In this document: piece after piece, positions 24,501 through 37,255 of the stretch
Layout of the letters: every line of letters begins with the position of its first letter
How positions within the stretch are numbered: the stretch's first letter is position 1
NCBI GenBank assembly: GCA_947685225.1
Contig: CANTUV010000011.1
Coordinates: forward strand, 63,786,501-63,850,500
Source of the DNA: Garcia nutans
Taxonomy: Eukaryota; Streptophyta; Magnoliopsida; Malpighiales; Euphorbiaceae
Length of the DNA: 64,000 nt
Direction of reading: 5' to 3'
Notes under the pieces: model-generated
What the model saw: the letters and a program-made list of their open reading frames with translations, nothing else
The model's database searches: none
What the model was told of the DNA's origin: nothing
Translations under genes and position numbers: made by a program

Positions 24501-26150
24501 CTCTTGGCGCGTGGCCTTATTTTTTTTTCAAATTATTAACTAAAATTTTTCAAAATTTTCAAATTATGTCCATCTTATTCACATTTTTCAATATACATTA
24601 TAGTACGAGTAATGTTTTTAATATTAAATTTTTTTATGAATTTAAAATTTTAATAACTAAGATGTATTGGCAAAAAAAAAAAAGATATAATTTAAATTAC
24701 GTAATAAAAATTAAAATGTAACAAAAAAAAATTAAATAAACAAACTAAAATACTGAATCATTAAAAACACTGAATTTTATAAAATATTTTATAAAGAGCT
24801 ATATAACTTAACTTAATTCAGTTAAATTTTAATTATAATTTAATTAAATTTGATTATATAATTTTTTTTTCACTCAAAATAATTATGAGTTATATTTTAA
24901 AAAAATTTAGACTTATAATATATCATTTTAAACCATTTATTGCTAAGTAAATTTAAATTTATTCATGTCTTTTTTATTATATCTATTTTAATTTATTCAG
25001 CATGTAAATTAAATTTAAACTCTTTTATGAAGTTTATGGTATAAAGTGTATGTAATGCATATATGAAATTAGAAAAAAATAATTTAAATAATATATGAAA
25101 AACTTTAATTTCAATTTAAATATTTAAATTGTTAGATAATTGGATATGAATATTGTATTAAATTTTTGAACGAGTTATATAATAACAATAGCTATCTCTT
25201 ACTCCATAAGTCTCCTATACTCTTTGAAATTTTAATTGAAGACATTTTATGAGAATTTTAAGTTTCAATCACTAAAATATCTTTTTAAAGTTAATTTTCT
25301 ATTATTTAGCTGAGACATTAATGGAAAGAGTTATTTAGGCAATGCATAATTATATTTTCTAATAAAAGATGCTAACTGAATCTTTATATAGAATATGATT
25401 CACAAATATTTAAATATTTTTTATTATAATAAAAAAGTTCTTTTCTATTTATCCTTCTCTTATTTTCAAGGAAAGAAATAATTAATTATGAAACTATATT
25501 TTAAAATAATTCTTATAATAAAATCACTTTTATAACAATATTAATTAGTGCATTTCATAAAAAAGTTAATATATTATTTTGGACATAATTAAAAAAAATT
25601 CAATAGAATAGTACCCCTCCGCTAACAATTAATTATCACTCTAAAATTTTTATATAAAAATTAAAAAAATTAATTAATAATATACTTTATACAATTATTT
25701 TATCAAATTACATTTCTCATTAATTTATTATTCAATTTATTAATAATTATATAGAAATAAATTTAAAATAAAATTATAAAATAATATTAATTTTTATAAA
25801 ATTATAATTATTTATGAATGAAGTTTATCATTATAAATGAATCAAGTAATTAATAAAATTTATATAATTAATTTATGGCTCTATGAAACATTTTAATTTA
25901 TTTTTTAATTTAAATGTATAAAAAATATCACAATTAACATTACTTTTCACAGTACTGAAATGATCAGAATATGTGTTTCAAAAAAAAAAAGGATCAGAAT
26001 ATCACTTTATAGTTTCTTAATTTCACACCAAACACAGTAAAATTCACCTAATTTTTCGAATTGTAAATTTGTAACTGTGAGAATTCAAATGAAACCACAC
26101 CCACAAATTTTAACTTTCAAACAGTTTGTTTTGTGCATTAAAATAGTCAC
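18084..26150. other. long gene-poor region
   Basis: The part just after the gene (to about 19600) has a more mixed composition and may be 3' UTR or old unique sequence, but no frame stays open. From about 19600 to 26150 the DNA is very AT-rich. It contains a TTA microsatellite (21490-21522), a TATA run near 22550, A/T homopolymers (20590-20632) and many short ORFs that match nothing I know. I see no RNA gene or intact transposon. Confidence 0.65.
21490..21522. repeat. (TTA)11 microsatellite
   Basis: Eleven uninterrupted trinucleotide units. Confidence 0.95.
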
Positions 26151-27714
26151 AGTACTTAAAGAAGGGACAGAAAGGAAGTGTCCTTCACGCGCCGAAGTTT
26201 GATCGTGAGAAATAAAGTACTGGCGAAACCCAGCAGATACAGAGTCGGCAGTATTTCATTAATTTGAAAAAAGAAGAAAAAAAGAGAAATTCAGTATTAT
26301 CCACCAAGAAAGAAGCGCTTTTTTCTGTTCAAGTTTTTGTTTGTTTCTATGGAAAATCTCTCTCTCTGTTAAGAACCCAGTAAAGCAAACATCATCGCTC
26401 ACGGCAGCGGAAGGTAAAAGCTTTCAACATTTTTATGTACAACATAATACGGATAGAGGGGAGAGAGACAAAGAGAGCATGATAAACCTGCTTTATTGTG
26501 ATACATAGCGAGATTAAAAACGAGAAAAAAGAAAAGAGCTTTTTTGTAGCAAGTAATTAAATTACATCACTTTGGCTACACTTATGGCCTCCTCTTCTCT
26601 CTCTTTCTCTGCCCTTCTTCTCAGTTTTTGCCTTAATTCCCAACAGAACTGTTCGACCTTTATTTATCTCTTCACAGCTCATTTCAATTCTCTTTTTTCC
26701 TTCTTTCGGCTTTAGAGAGAGAGAAAGAGTTGAAAAGTGTTCGACTTTTAACTCTCCCCTCTTCATTACTGTTGTGAGTTATTACTTTTACCTTTCTCAC
26801 TTTCAAACTTGTTTGAGAGAGAGAGAGGGATTACTTTTCAAGTCTGAACTCGTTTTCAGAACTGGGTTTGAGTTATTTACTGGCATTGACTCCAAATTTT
26901 TGTTTGAATTTTGTGTTAGTCTTTAAAGGGTTGCTGTTAGCTTTGAAGATGCTTGGTGTTTAAAGTTTATGAGTGATGGGTTGGTGAGATTGTGGACCTG
27001 TTTCAGTTCTTTATCTTCAATATCAAGCCTTTCTTCTTTGTTTCTTGCGATTTTTGTTTGGTAAGCTGTAAAAATAGCTTGCATTTTTTGTCTTTCTTTT
27101 AACTTCCAAGCTTTTTAGATTTCGACTCTTTTCTTCTCTTGCTTTCTCACTTCCTTCAGATTTCTGAGTTTTCCTTTTATTCAGTTGCATCTGTTTATCT
27201 TTGTAATCTATATAATGTTTTTTTAATCTACTCAGGTTTGGTTTTTAGTAGCACTCCCTCTGTAACTTTGAAGTTCCTTTTGAATCTAGACTAGGTGTGG
27301 GTTTATTTTGTCTTTTTTCTTTCTGCATATCTAGATTTCAAGATCCTCGCATGCGGCTTCGAATGTGCTCTTGAGGGTCTTTTTGTGCCCCATGCTTGAA
27401 ACAATGTGTCTTTTGGAGCTTTGCTTGGCATCTTGAAACACGTTTTTCATGTTTAGAATGTGACCTCCATTCTGAACTTATAAGTGTTTTGCATGCCTTT
27501 TCATACTTCGTTTGAGATATATATCCAGTAGAAAAGGATCGTTCTTTATTGGTCATATACGGGTCTCAGAGTATTATTGTTTTAAATTTGTGCATTTTGG
27601 TGGAGTTTGCCCCTGGACTGAACTGTAGAAAAGATAGGAGGAACCTAATTATTATAGTGAATTGAAAGTTGGGTTTAATTTTGCTTAAAAGAGACTGTCG
27701 AGTATAGTAAATGC
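26151..27714. other. AHL gene promoter and 5' UTR region
   Basis: This stretch is rich in CT/GA repeats (26362-26372, 26595-26615, 26815-26828), typical of plant core promoters and leaders. AGCGGAAG|GTAAAAGC at about 26407-26420 looks like a splice donor, so a 5' UTR intron is likely, but I cannot fix its acceptor. No upstream coding exon is needed, because the ORF starting at 27715 is complete. Confidence 0.5.
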
Positions 27715-30700
27715 ATGGATCGAAGGGATGCTATGGCGATATCTGGCTCTGCTTCATTCTATATGCAGAGAGGGATGTCTGGGTCTGGAACACAGTCTGG
27801 TTTAAATGTATCATCAGGCATCAATCCTTTAACTAATACAAATGTATCATTTCAATCTAATGTTGGAGCCAATTCAATTGGATCTACATTACCAATTGAA
27901 ACTTCAATTCCATCTCACGGTGTTAATGTTGGTGCACCATCTCCAATGCCACTGCCTGGCGAACCTGGGAAAAGGAAAAGGGGAAGGCCCAGGAAATATG
28001 GACCAGATGGAACTGTATCACTGGCATTATCTCCCTCATTGTCTACTCATCCTGGCACAATAACCCCAACTCAGAAGCGTGGTCGAGGGCGGCCACCTGG
28101 GACTGGGAGGAAGCAACAATTAGCTTCCCTTGGTAAGATTTCTTTTGCAAAATTTCCTGTGTGATGTATTTATATATGATATGATGCATTGCAGCGAATT
28201 GGACTGACCTTTGTAAAGCTTGGTGGAAATGTTATTGCATTGTGTTGGATATTTTCCTGTGTCCAGATTTTTAACTATTTTTTTAATGTATTATGATGCA
28301 TCTTTTCTATTGTCAAATGTTCTGATTTCTAATTTTAGCTAAATGGTTTATTTGTTTTTTAGTCCTTTAAAAATTGGTCATTAGGGCCCATATCAGGTGA
28401 GGAAGAATACATTATGCTGCAACTGAAACATGCTAGTATGGGCAAAAACTAAACTTTGACTTTTAATAACTCAGTGGCAAACATCCATAAGTAAAATTCA
28501 AAATTTGCTGTATGGGTTGAAGGTTTATTACTCAAACCTTTTTATCAACTGCAAAAAATATTTAATAATACATTAACAATGGCAAGTCTGGTAAACCATT
28601 AATTGGACGGGACTCTAATGAGAAGCCATGACAACAAACCTATATAGTTGTGTATTTATTATCATAAGTTCATGTCTGTATCTTGTGGTATATTTTATTG
28701 TTTACTTATTTCAGTAATGCAAGTCTAGTTTTGTTTGCTTAATTCTATTTGATTGGATATCCTAATGAAGGTGTTTACTTCTTGATTGCTTCAAAATTCC
28801 ATCACTTTGTAATATTTTAAGAGCACAACTGTTCCTTGTGAAATGAGAATGGGTATTAGTAAATGTGTTTTGGACATGTAACTGTAACTGCGTTGTATGT
28901 GCTTGCAGACTTATCTTATATATGTAACCTAAGTACAAGTTTTTCTTTATGCACTTGTACTTGTTTGAATGATGCAAATTGTAATTGTTTTGCTAGGTGA
29001 ATGGCTGTCTGGTTCAGCTGGGATGGGATTTACTCCACATATCATCACGATTGCAATAGGAGAAGTATGTTGTTTTTCCTTAATAAAGTATCAATGTACC
29101 ATATATGAAAATTATAGCCTAATTTGATCCTTTTGTCAATTCATTATGCTGAGCAAGATATGATGTAATCCGGCAGAGCTGAGTGGTTGTAGCACCTTCT
29201 TTGGTTTTGTGTTTAAACTATTCTGAATATGGGATGTGCCTATATTTTCTAATATGCTGTAGTTAAAAGCCCATACCTTTTAAGTTTGATGCGTGGATTC
29301 ATGCACCACTACTATATTGTACTAACATTTAGGACCACTTACTTGAATAGGTTTTTTATCCAAAGTTCTAAATTTAAAAGTTTAACCTTGCAGGTAAGGC
29401 CACAATAATATGTTATATTCTCTAAAACTAAGGGTATTATTTTAATGGAGAAGATTTGAGAAGAAAATATGAAGGAAAAGATAATGGGATCTGCACATGG
29501 CTGGTGTTGTTTCATTTGATCTTTCTGAGTGCTATATACCAAATGAACCAGATTATTGACCAGAATAAAAAATTATAGCACCCTAGTAGAAAATTCAGTT
29601 CTAAAAAAGAGCATTGTGCTGGCCCTGTTATGGTTCTTAGTGTTCTTTCTTAATACCCGCGATTGTCGTAAATTTGTATTGCCTCATGGTTTGCTGGTTG
29701 TATTTTCTTTTGAACTGAAACTCTCAACTTCTTTTACAGGACATTGCAACAAAAATAATGGCATTCTCACAGCAAGGACCAAGAGCTATATGTGTCTTGT
29801 CAGCAAATGGTGCTGTCTCTACTGTGACTCTTCGTCAGCCGTCAACTTCTGGGGGCACTGTAACATATGAGGTTTGAACACTTGGATCTTTCTTGTCCTT
29901 TTTCTTTTATATTTGTCTTAGTTTTCGGTTACAGATGTTTCTAATATATTGCTGGGTTGATCTTCAAAATGTTTGTCTGACATTGTGAAAAGTGCTATGA
30001 TTTGTATAATATGAACTCTAAAGATATGTTCAAACTCTCAGATGCTCATATCTAAGGTATTGTCCAATTTAATATTTTCTCTCTGTTTGAGTTACACGCT
30101 GTGTGACCAACCAATCTAGTTTTCCTCGGTTGTTATAGTTGCTGTGTTTTATCCACCATTGACTAGTAACAGAAGGCAAGCAGATCTGCACAAATGCTTT
30201 TTTATTTTTTCATTTTATAGAACTGTCTGCCTCATTATTCAGTGAGATATTGGTAATTGGCTCCTTGGCTTCAACTTTTAACCTTAGTTGAGATGAAACT
30301 ATTTTCGCTTGTTCTACAGGGGCGCTTTGAGATTTTATGCTTGTCGGGATCTTACTTGGTCACTAGCAATGGTGGCTCCCGCAATCGATCTGGTGGGTTG
30401 AGTGTCTCTCTTGCTAGTCCCGATGGTCGTGTTATGGGTGGTGGAGTAGGGGGGTTGCTTATAGCAGCAAGCCCTGTGCAGGTAACTTTTTGCTTTTACC
30501 GATTACCAGTATGGTGTTTGTGCTTTACATTCATGATCATAATCTTCTTGGTATTTTAATGTTAATATTGTCAACTAATATGTTATTATCTTTGAAAATA
30601 GCTCTGCTCTTGGTAATTGTATATCTAAAATTTTGTTAGACATTGTTTAGTTGTCTTCTACGGTGATTAACTTATAATTGATGCTTTGATTTAGGTGATA

Positions 30701-30925
30701 GTGGGGAGTTTCTTATGGGGTGGTTCAAAGACAAAGAACAAGAAAGTGGAAGGTCCAGAAGGTGCCAGAGACTTGGACCATCAGACAGTTGAGAATCCTG
30801 TAACTCCTGCTAGTGTTCAACCAAGTCAAAATCTTCCTCCAGCATCTTCAGTTGGTTTATGGCCTGGTTCACAGCCTATGGATATGCGCAACTCGCATGT
30901 CGACATTGACTTGATGCGCGGATGA
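27715..30925 (+). CDS. AT-hook motif nuclear-localised protein (AHL), two AT-hooks
   Basis: Five exons, 27715-28132, 28997-29064, 29740-29871, 30320-30481 and 30695-30925, join in phase to give 336 residues. AHL proteins bind AT-rich DNA in the minor groove and assemble through their PPC (DUF296) domain to modulate transcription and chromatin. AT-hook 1 is RGRPRKY (about 89-95), preceded by Lys/Arg residues that also serve as a nuclear signal. AT-hook 2 is RGRPPG (about 124-129). The PPC domain runs from about 152 to 270 with HIITIAIGEDIATKIMAFSQ, GRFEILCLSGS and GGGVGGLLIAASPVQV. Two AT-hooks plus this PPC form fit the type II, intron-containing clade B of AHLs. The N-terminal 80 residues are Ser/Gly-rich, and the C-terminus ends DIDLMRG. 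No lesion is seen. The exact orthologue cannot be named from sequence alone. Confidence 0.95.
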
Positions 30926-33900
30926 TAGTTTCTATTAATTGTTTCGAGGTCAATGTATATAAATATATTCCGCTGTTTCTGCACCACTTGAATCTCATCT
31001 TCTGAAATCCAGTGATGAGGATTGAAGTTAATCTGATTCTCAGCGGGACATTCTCACTTCGTTAAACCTTGACAGACCATGGGTTGTACGCATTTTGCAG
31101 CTTTAAGGACGATTAGTTGGAATTTTTTTAGCGCTCATGAATTTAACTCGATCTAGTTCTTCAGACGAAGACATTGATTATTAGTTTCAAATTATTAGTA
31201 GAAAGAAATTATTGTTTCCAGTCTCCGTTATCTCAAAACTTTGGTTTGTAGTTGTTGTGGGTGAATGTGAATACTATTCGCAAGTTTTTTCGTAATAAAA
31301 TAGTGGAGTGAGTGTTATATTTACAGAGTATGTATTTGATTCATTTAAATTCAATGCAATTGTTATTTGAAAATTATCAATTTGCAATAATTAAATTTAT
31401 CTAATTGTTTTAAATTTAACCTAATTAATTATTTTAAATTAGGTATTTAAATAATTATTGATAAATGGATATGATTAAATTTTATTGGAGTTTTTATTAT
31501 AGGTCTATTTAATGTTGCATTAAGGTCTTATTTTTAAATTTAAAATATTTAATATCACTTAATTCTTTTCCTTCTCTCTCAAATAAAAAAAATTGAATTG
31601 TGCAATAATTAAATTATTATTTTCATATTAAATAATCAATGTCTAATCTAATTAAATTAAGATATTAATTCTAAATCCTTAAACAATTAAGTTATTTTTA
31701 AGTTAATCACTCAATGTTGATGATTCCATATAAAAAAACATACTCAACTCTCGTATTTTATATGATTTTTTAGTTTAATAGTTGGTGGCTAATTAATTGC
31801 TAATTAATTAAATCAAAATCATCAAATCAAGAATTTTAAAAAATAAATTATTGTATATTAATAGATTATAATTAAACCAATAGTTTAAATATCCAAATTT
31901 ACCTAATCCCACAAAAAATTTAGTTATTCATTAACAAAATAAAACAAAATACAAAATATCCAATAACTAAAAATAAAATATCCATTAATCTAGTTAAAAC
32001 AAATTTTAAACAATAAATACAATAAAAATATAAAGAATAAACTAAAAATATTCCCGTAATTTTGCTATAAATGTCTTCAAATTTTAGAGAATTTATCAAA
32101 TTTATAGATTTTTCTCTTGAATCATTGATTTCTTCATTTTTTTTTTGTTAGAATCCTAAAATTTTTCAAGAAAGATAAAGAATGAGGTAAACTTCTTTAA
32201 AATTTTTAAAAAGTTCTATTTATAGTCTGCTCAAAATGTGTCATTAGATGCTCTAGGATAGAGAGAGAATTTTTTTAAAAAAATTTTATCAAACAGATGG
32301 ATAGAGTTATGCACTAACGTGTGTAGAGTACACAAGCGTGTAACATTGTTACTCTTCAAAATCTTGAGTCGAGAAATTTTTGACAGATTATGAAAAATCC
32401 ATACGGGTATATAAAATTTACACGAGCATGTGGATAAAATTTATATGGGTGTGTAAATTTTTCAGCTTATGTTTTTTTATTTTCTTTTTCTAGTAGAGGA
32501 TCAATATATATGAGCGTATGACACTCGTTAGATACGTCCGTATGAATGATTTTTTATATTTTTACTTCTTTTTAACATCAAATTTATTTTCCTTCTTTAA
32601 GGTATTTTCTTCATTAATCTACAATTAAAATACAAATTTAAAATATTCATCAAAACAATTAACAAATGAGTAATTTTTTATTGAAATTATAAGTATACGC
32701 GAGATCATCGGTAGTTGCCTTATCTGGTCATTATTGAAAAGGAGATTGAAAAGTTACTAAGTTTTTGTGTTCAAGTTAAATTTTACACTTTTGGTAGTTG
32801 TTACAGAACCAATGCATCTGTAATTGATCGACAATATTAGTACCTACAGAGTAAACACATTTAAGCATCAGGCTGTTAATTATATTTTTTTGTTTTTGTT
32901 TTTTTTTTGAACTACAATGGAGAGGAAAATCGATCTAGGTTTATTATTTGAGGACGTGTAGTTATCATTAGGTTTTATTTTCGTATGCCACCCTTAATTA
33001 GATTTAAATTACTCTTAATTAGATTTAAATTAAGAAGTTCTACAATAAATAACTAAAATTTTGAAAAAAGAGGTATCCAAGTTGATTGATTCCTGTAATG
33101 AAGTTACCAAGTCATTGTCTTACTGTTAAATTTGGTTAATGATCATGATCCTTGTACAGAGTTGTAGCCTTGAATGTGAAAATTTTACAGCTTCGTTATG
33201 TGATTTTTATCCCCACTTTACCGTGGTAAATAGTACTGATAAAATTAGCTGTCTTCTGTGCTTTTGACAGAAGCCTTGTTTGCTGAATTAGATTTCGAGT
33301 TATGAAGGTAGCTGACTGAATGTAGGATGAGGCTTGTCAATGTCCATGAACTCACCACACAAGAAAATTTATTTTCAGTCAGATTTAATCTCCGTTTCTA
33401 TGTAAACTGATTTTTTAAAAAAAAAAAATACTTGTAATAAGATTAATTTCATTCGGATTGCTAATCAATGAAATATTTTTTACATTTGAAATTTATGAAT
33501 ATAATTATATTTTGAAGTCTTAAACATGAAATTCAAATATAAATCTATAATTTTTAATACAATTTTATAGGCTAAGGCTTTCACACTAAAGCAACATTAA
33601 CACTGAATAGCTTTGAGAAGGATGATCCACTATAATTCCATTTTTGGATTTCATATCATAATATGATTTTTCTTTTCATTTTTATTTATTGAAATAAGAT
33701 GGTAATTTGAGCTAATTTTTGTAAATTTTTTTAAACTTATTTCTCCAACTTATAGATAAATTATATCAATTTTACTTCAATAATATTAGAGGCAAAATTG
33801 TGTGATCTACTATCCGATTAGAAAAGGTAAAATATCTTTTTCCATATATTTTTCAAGAAATTATGTATTTACCGTGAAATTATATTTCCATACATGACTT

Positions 33901-34264
33901 ATTTATTTATTTAGTTATAATATTCAACTCAAATGTCAATGTCTGATAAAATAAATGAAATTATGCTTCTTTTAAAAACTATGAAATTATATATAATAGT
34001 AATTCTTGTATTGCAATGATTTCTGATATGCAAGTTTGTCAAATATCAACCAAGCAAGCTGCAAAATACCAGATTTCTATTAGTAAATATAATTTACCAG
34101 TATGTGTACATTTCAATGGACAAATACATCAGACAGAAGATATGAAGAAGAAGAAGAAGAAGAAGAAGAAGACACAGCAAAGCTTTAGAAGAATCATCAC
34201 CAAACAAAACCAGAATCTGACACACTGGTGTTGACAGGCTTTGCTAGAAAACTCATTCACCTAT
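30926..34264. other. intergenic region between AHL and MCTP pseudogene
   Basis: The first 300-400 bases should be AHL 3' UTR. From 31300 the sequence is AT-rich with no supported ORF. A patch at 32290-32560 with repeated phrases such as ACACGAGCATGTGG and ATGGGTGTGTAAATTT may be a transposon remnant, not identifiable. A GAA microsatellite (34144-34171) lies near the 3' end of the MCTP pseudogene. Confidence 0.6.
34144..34171. repeat. GAA microsatellite
   Basis: About nine uninterrupted GAA/AGA units, just downstream of the MCTP pseudogene's stop. Confidence 0.9.
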
Positions 34265-37255
34265 TTACAACATGCTATCTGTCCTAGCAGGCAGACGGCG
34301 GAAGAAATTAATGGGGGCTGATGGTGTCTTATGCCTGAACCTGGGATGCCTCATAAAGTAAAACCCTCCTACAAGAGCAAGAACCTGGAAAGGAGTTGCA
34401 TACAATACAATGGCAGCCACTAGGCAGAACGTCACAAATATAGCTGTGGCCCGAGGATCCCTCCAACTCAGAAGTGATTGAATCCTCTCCCCTTGGGTAG
34501 CCAAATCGCTCACCACAGTTTGGATCCTGCCAGCCACACTCCTCAACTGATCATACCTCATTCGGACTATTTCTGGGCTCCGCGTTGTTGGAAATGTATC
34601 AAACTCCTCATCAAGCTCATCAGGATGTACAGCATCTGCACAGGAAATTCTTGTATTCATGTGTGGAGGGTATCTTGGTCGAAAACGATAATTCCAGAGT
34701 CCTATTAGAAGCATATATAGAAACACAGTTGGTAGAATCAATTCTGGAAAACACACAAGCATCACGAAGAGGAGGTGTACTAGCACTGTAGTGATTGGAT
34801 TCTTCCACATGCAAACTTCCCCAAACCACTTCCCAACAGAAAATAGTGCACAGAAAACTGACATCAGCCTGAAGAAGTTTGCCTTGCTGCGCCTCATGCT
34901 CCAGAGATGAGAGTCTGCATCAGACATGTATTCAACTACTTCTTTCCTAAGAGGAGGCTCTGCTCGACCAAGCCGAGCTGCCACTATGTTGACAGCTTGG
35001 TGCCGCAGTATGTCCTGCTGCATCACAGTCAATGGCCTGACATAATGCATCTTTGGCAAAAGGGGTTGAGAGTACAGAAACATCATGTTTGCCATCGATG
35101 TATAAGAAAATCTTATTGCAAGATGTAATTCACCCATCTTCTTGACCCCAGAAGAGTGAAGCACTAACAGTGGATAAGAGTGTATAAACACAGCCAGTTT
35201 CAAGAGTAGAGAGTCGTATCCGAACCTTGCCAATTTTTACATCTCTGGTACCATTTGAACCACCAATATGGCTATTATCAAAAACTCCCACAGTAAGAAC
35301 TGTTGCAGTATCGTACACCTCCCATGTGTATTGTTCATTGTATTTTGGGTTAAGGCTGTTGATTATGGTTCGAGTCTGAATCCATTTATGACCATACTTA
35401 GCAACACAGTATGTATCTGATGTACCCTTTCCATCTCTTGTTTTGATCGGGTGGAGTCAATCTGCATTTAGAACACCGAGCTCCAAGACATGGCTTCCAC
35501 AGCTGTTTTGCTGTGGGTCGAAGATCACTACTGTAGTGAGTTGATTCATCGAGCACATGGTAACCTCCATCAAGGACAACACGAAGATGAAGTCTACTAG
35601 AGAACTTATCTCTTTTAGCTTGATGCTCATCCATGGCAGCTGAAACTGATTTTTCAAGGTTGAACCACCGGCTACGAATAATGCGATCATCAGCACGCTT
35701 TTCAACAGATTTCAATGGTATAACAACCTTTCCAATGCTCTCATCCTTATTAGGGCCAACACGATCTTCAACTGAAAGGATTAGATGATCTTCAAAGGGC
35801 TCAGCAGCAACGAACATAAAATCCTCATTCCATACTGGATTCATTGTTCGAGTTTGGACCATCTTTGTCTTCAAAATCTGGTTACCAATCTGTACCTTAA
35901 CATAAGCATCAGGGAACTGATTTCTGTCACTAAGAACCAGGTCTTGCACCTCGATCACATTAACTCGGACATACCATAATCTTGGAGAATGGTAAACTTT
36001 TGAGCGTAGCTGTGCTGAGATTAAGGAGGGACTATCAGTGGGATTAATTGCATCAGAGTGCCAAGCTTCAGGAAATGCCTCATCAGCTTGAGTACCATAC
36101 CAGACAGCAAGCATCAGCTCCCCTTTTACTTTCTCTCCTTTCCTGTCTTCAAGCCTATACCATTGTGGTGCCAATGGACTATCAGGTGGAACCCGTGTTG
36201 GGATCTCATTCATGTCAAATCTAACAAACCCAACGAAGTCATCCTTCACCACATCCTTATCTTTAACCACTACTTCCAGCACAGACGACTGCAATCTGTC
36301 CTTTGCAAAGGCAAACACTTCATTCCACTCAGGATTTTGCTTCTTCTCAAAATGTTTTGTAATTCCTTTGTAGTTGCCAACTCTTGCTTCAACATACGGG
36401 TCAAGGCTCCCTGTTACATCGATAGTAGGAAGATCACGAGCTTTTACAACTCGTAACAAGATTGTAAGTACTGGCCATCCTGTCCCCGTATATGACTTGC
36501 CCTCCAACAATTTGGCCTCCACCAAGAAAAGGACTAGTCTCTTTAAGTGCATAATCAAGAGGTTGTGAAGACGAATCAGAGAACATGCAAACAATTCTTG
36601 GACCCTGAGGTTCAGGTCTCATCTCATGAGTCCCGTAGTTTATCGGGGCTGCTGCTGCTGCTGCTGCTGCAGGTTGTGGTTGTGGCTGACTGGTGTTTGG
36701 AAGGTGATGAAATGTACGCCTCTCATTCTTGTCACTAGAAAACAGTTTTGAGACAGAGCTTGGAATCTGTAGTTCTGGTGCTTGAGCTTGGGTTGAACGT
36801 GAATCTGCATACACGGAGGAGTCCATTGCAGGAATTGGATTTGAGGATCTTATGGACGGATTATCATTAACAAACACTTTTAAACCAAGCTCTCCTTTGA
36901 CACGAGAAAGAATGCTTTTTTTCTCCAGAGGGTAATGCAAAACAGCAGCATCAGAATATGGGACAAATGATGTCCCAGTCAGGCGAAACCTGCCAAGGAA
37001 AGATTTGGAGTTGTTTTCTTTATTATGGCTGTATACATATGCTTCGAGAGTGAGGTTGGATAGGCTGTTAGGATCAGATATATTGAAATAGAAATTCTCA
37101 TTCCAAACAGGGTTCAGATCTTTGTCTTTAGTAGTAGTGCGAAATTTCTGATGGTCAAAATGAAGCTCCACAAATGCACTGGCTGAGCCCTGCTCATCTT
37201 TAGGCATAAGGTCATGGGCACCCACAACCTCCACTCCTAGCTTGAGATTATTCAT
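34265..37255 (-). pseudogene. MCTP/FTIP-type protein (multiple C2 and transmembrane region), broken
   Basis: The family is intronless in most plants and encodes about 1000-residue ER/plasmodesma tethers that bind lipid through C2 domains and anchor by a C-terminal phosphoribosyltransferase-like membrane region. Here the whole gene is recognisable: start MNNLKLGVEVVGAHDL (C2), an Ala run from GCT repeats near 36648-36670, then C2 blocks RVVKARDLPTIDVTGSLDPY and VIEVQDLVLSDRNQFPDAY, and an intact end NFFRRLPARTDSML. The reading frame is broken: a loss of about 23 bp near 36455 (after MASTYNLV), about 8 bp near 35490 (after QLWKP), a TGA at 35457-35459 where the family has Gly, and 2 bp in an ACAC run near 35182. 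The three deletions sum to 33 bp, so first and last segments share one frame. Otherwise similarity is high and spread over the full length, which suggests a recent loss, closest to the FTIP3/FTIP4 group as I recall it. Confidence 0.88.

Noticed and set aside
26557..26766. 69-codon minus-strand ORF in the AHL leader region
   Set aside because: It arises from CT/GA repeats and is highly charged low-complexity sequence.
33265..33273. TGACAGAAG, the start of miR156
   Set aside because: The match stops after nine bases and no hairpin with a complementary arm is seen nearby.
35170..36470. Introns as the explanation of frame changes in the MCTP gene
   Set aside because: No donor or acceptor sites lie at the breaks, the sequence lost is part of conserved blocks, and the family is normally intronless.
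34478..36738. Plus-strand ORFs (34478-34708, 36058-36456 and others) opposite the MCTP sequence
   Set aside because: They are antisense shadows of the C2/transmembrane coding sequence and have no family match.
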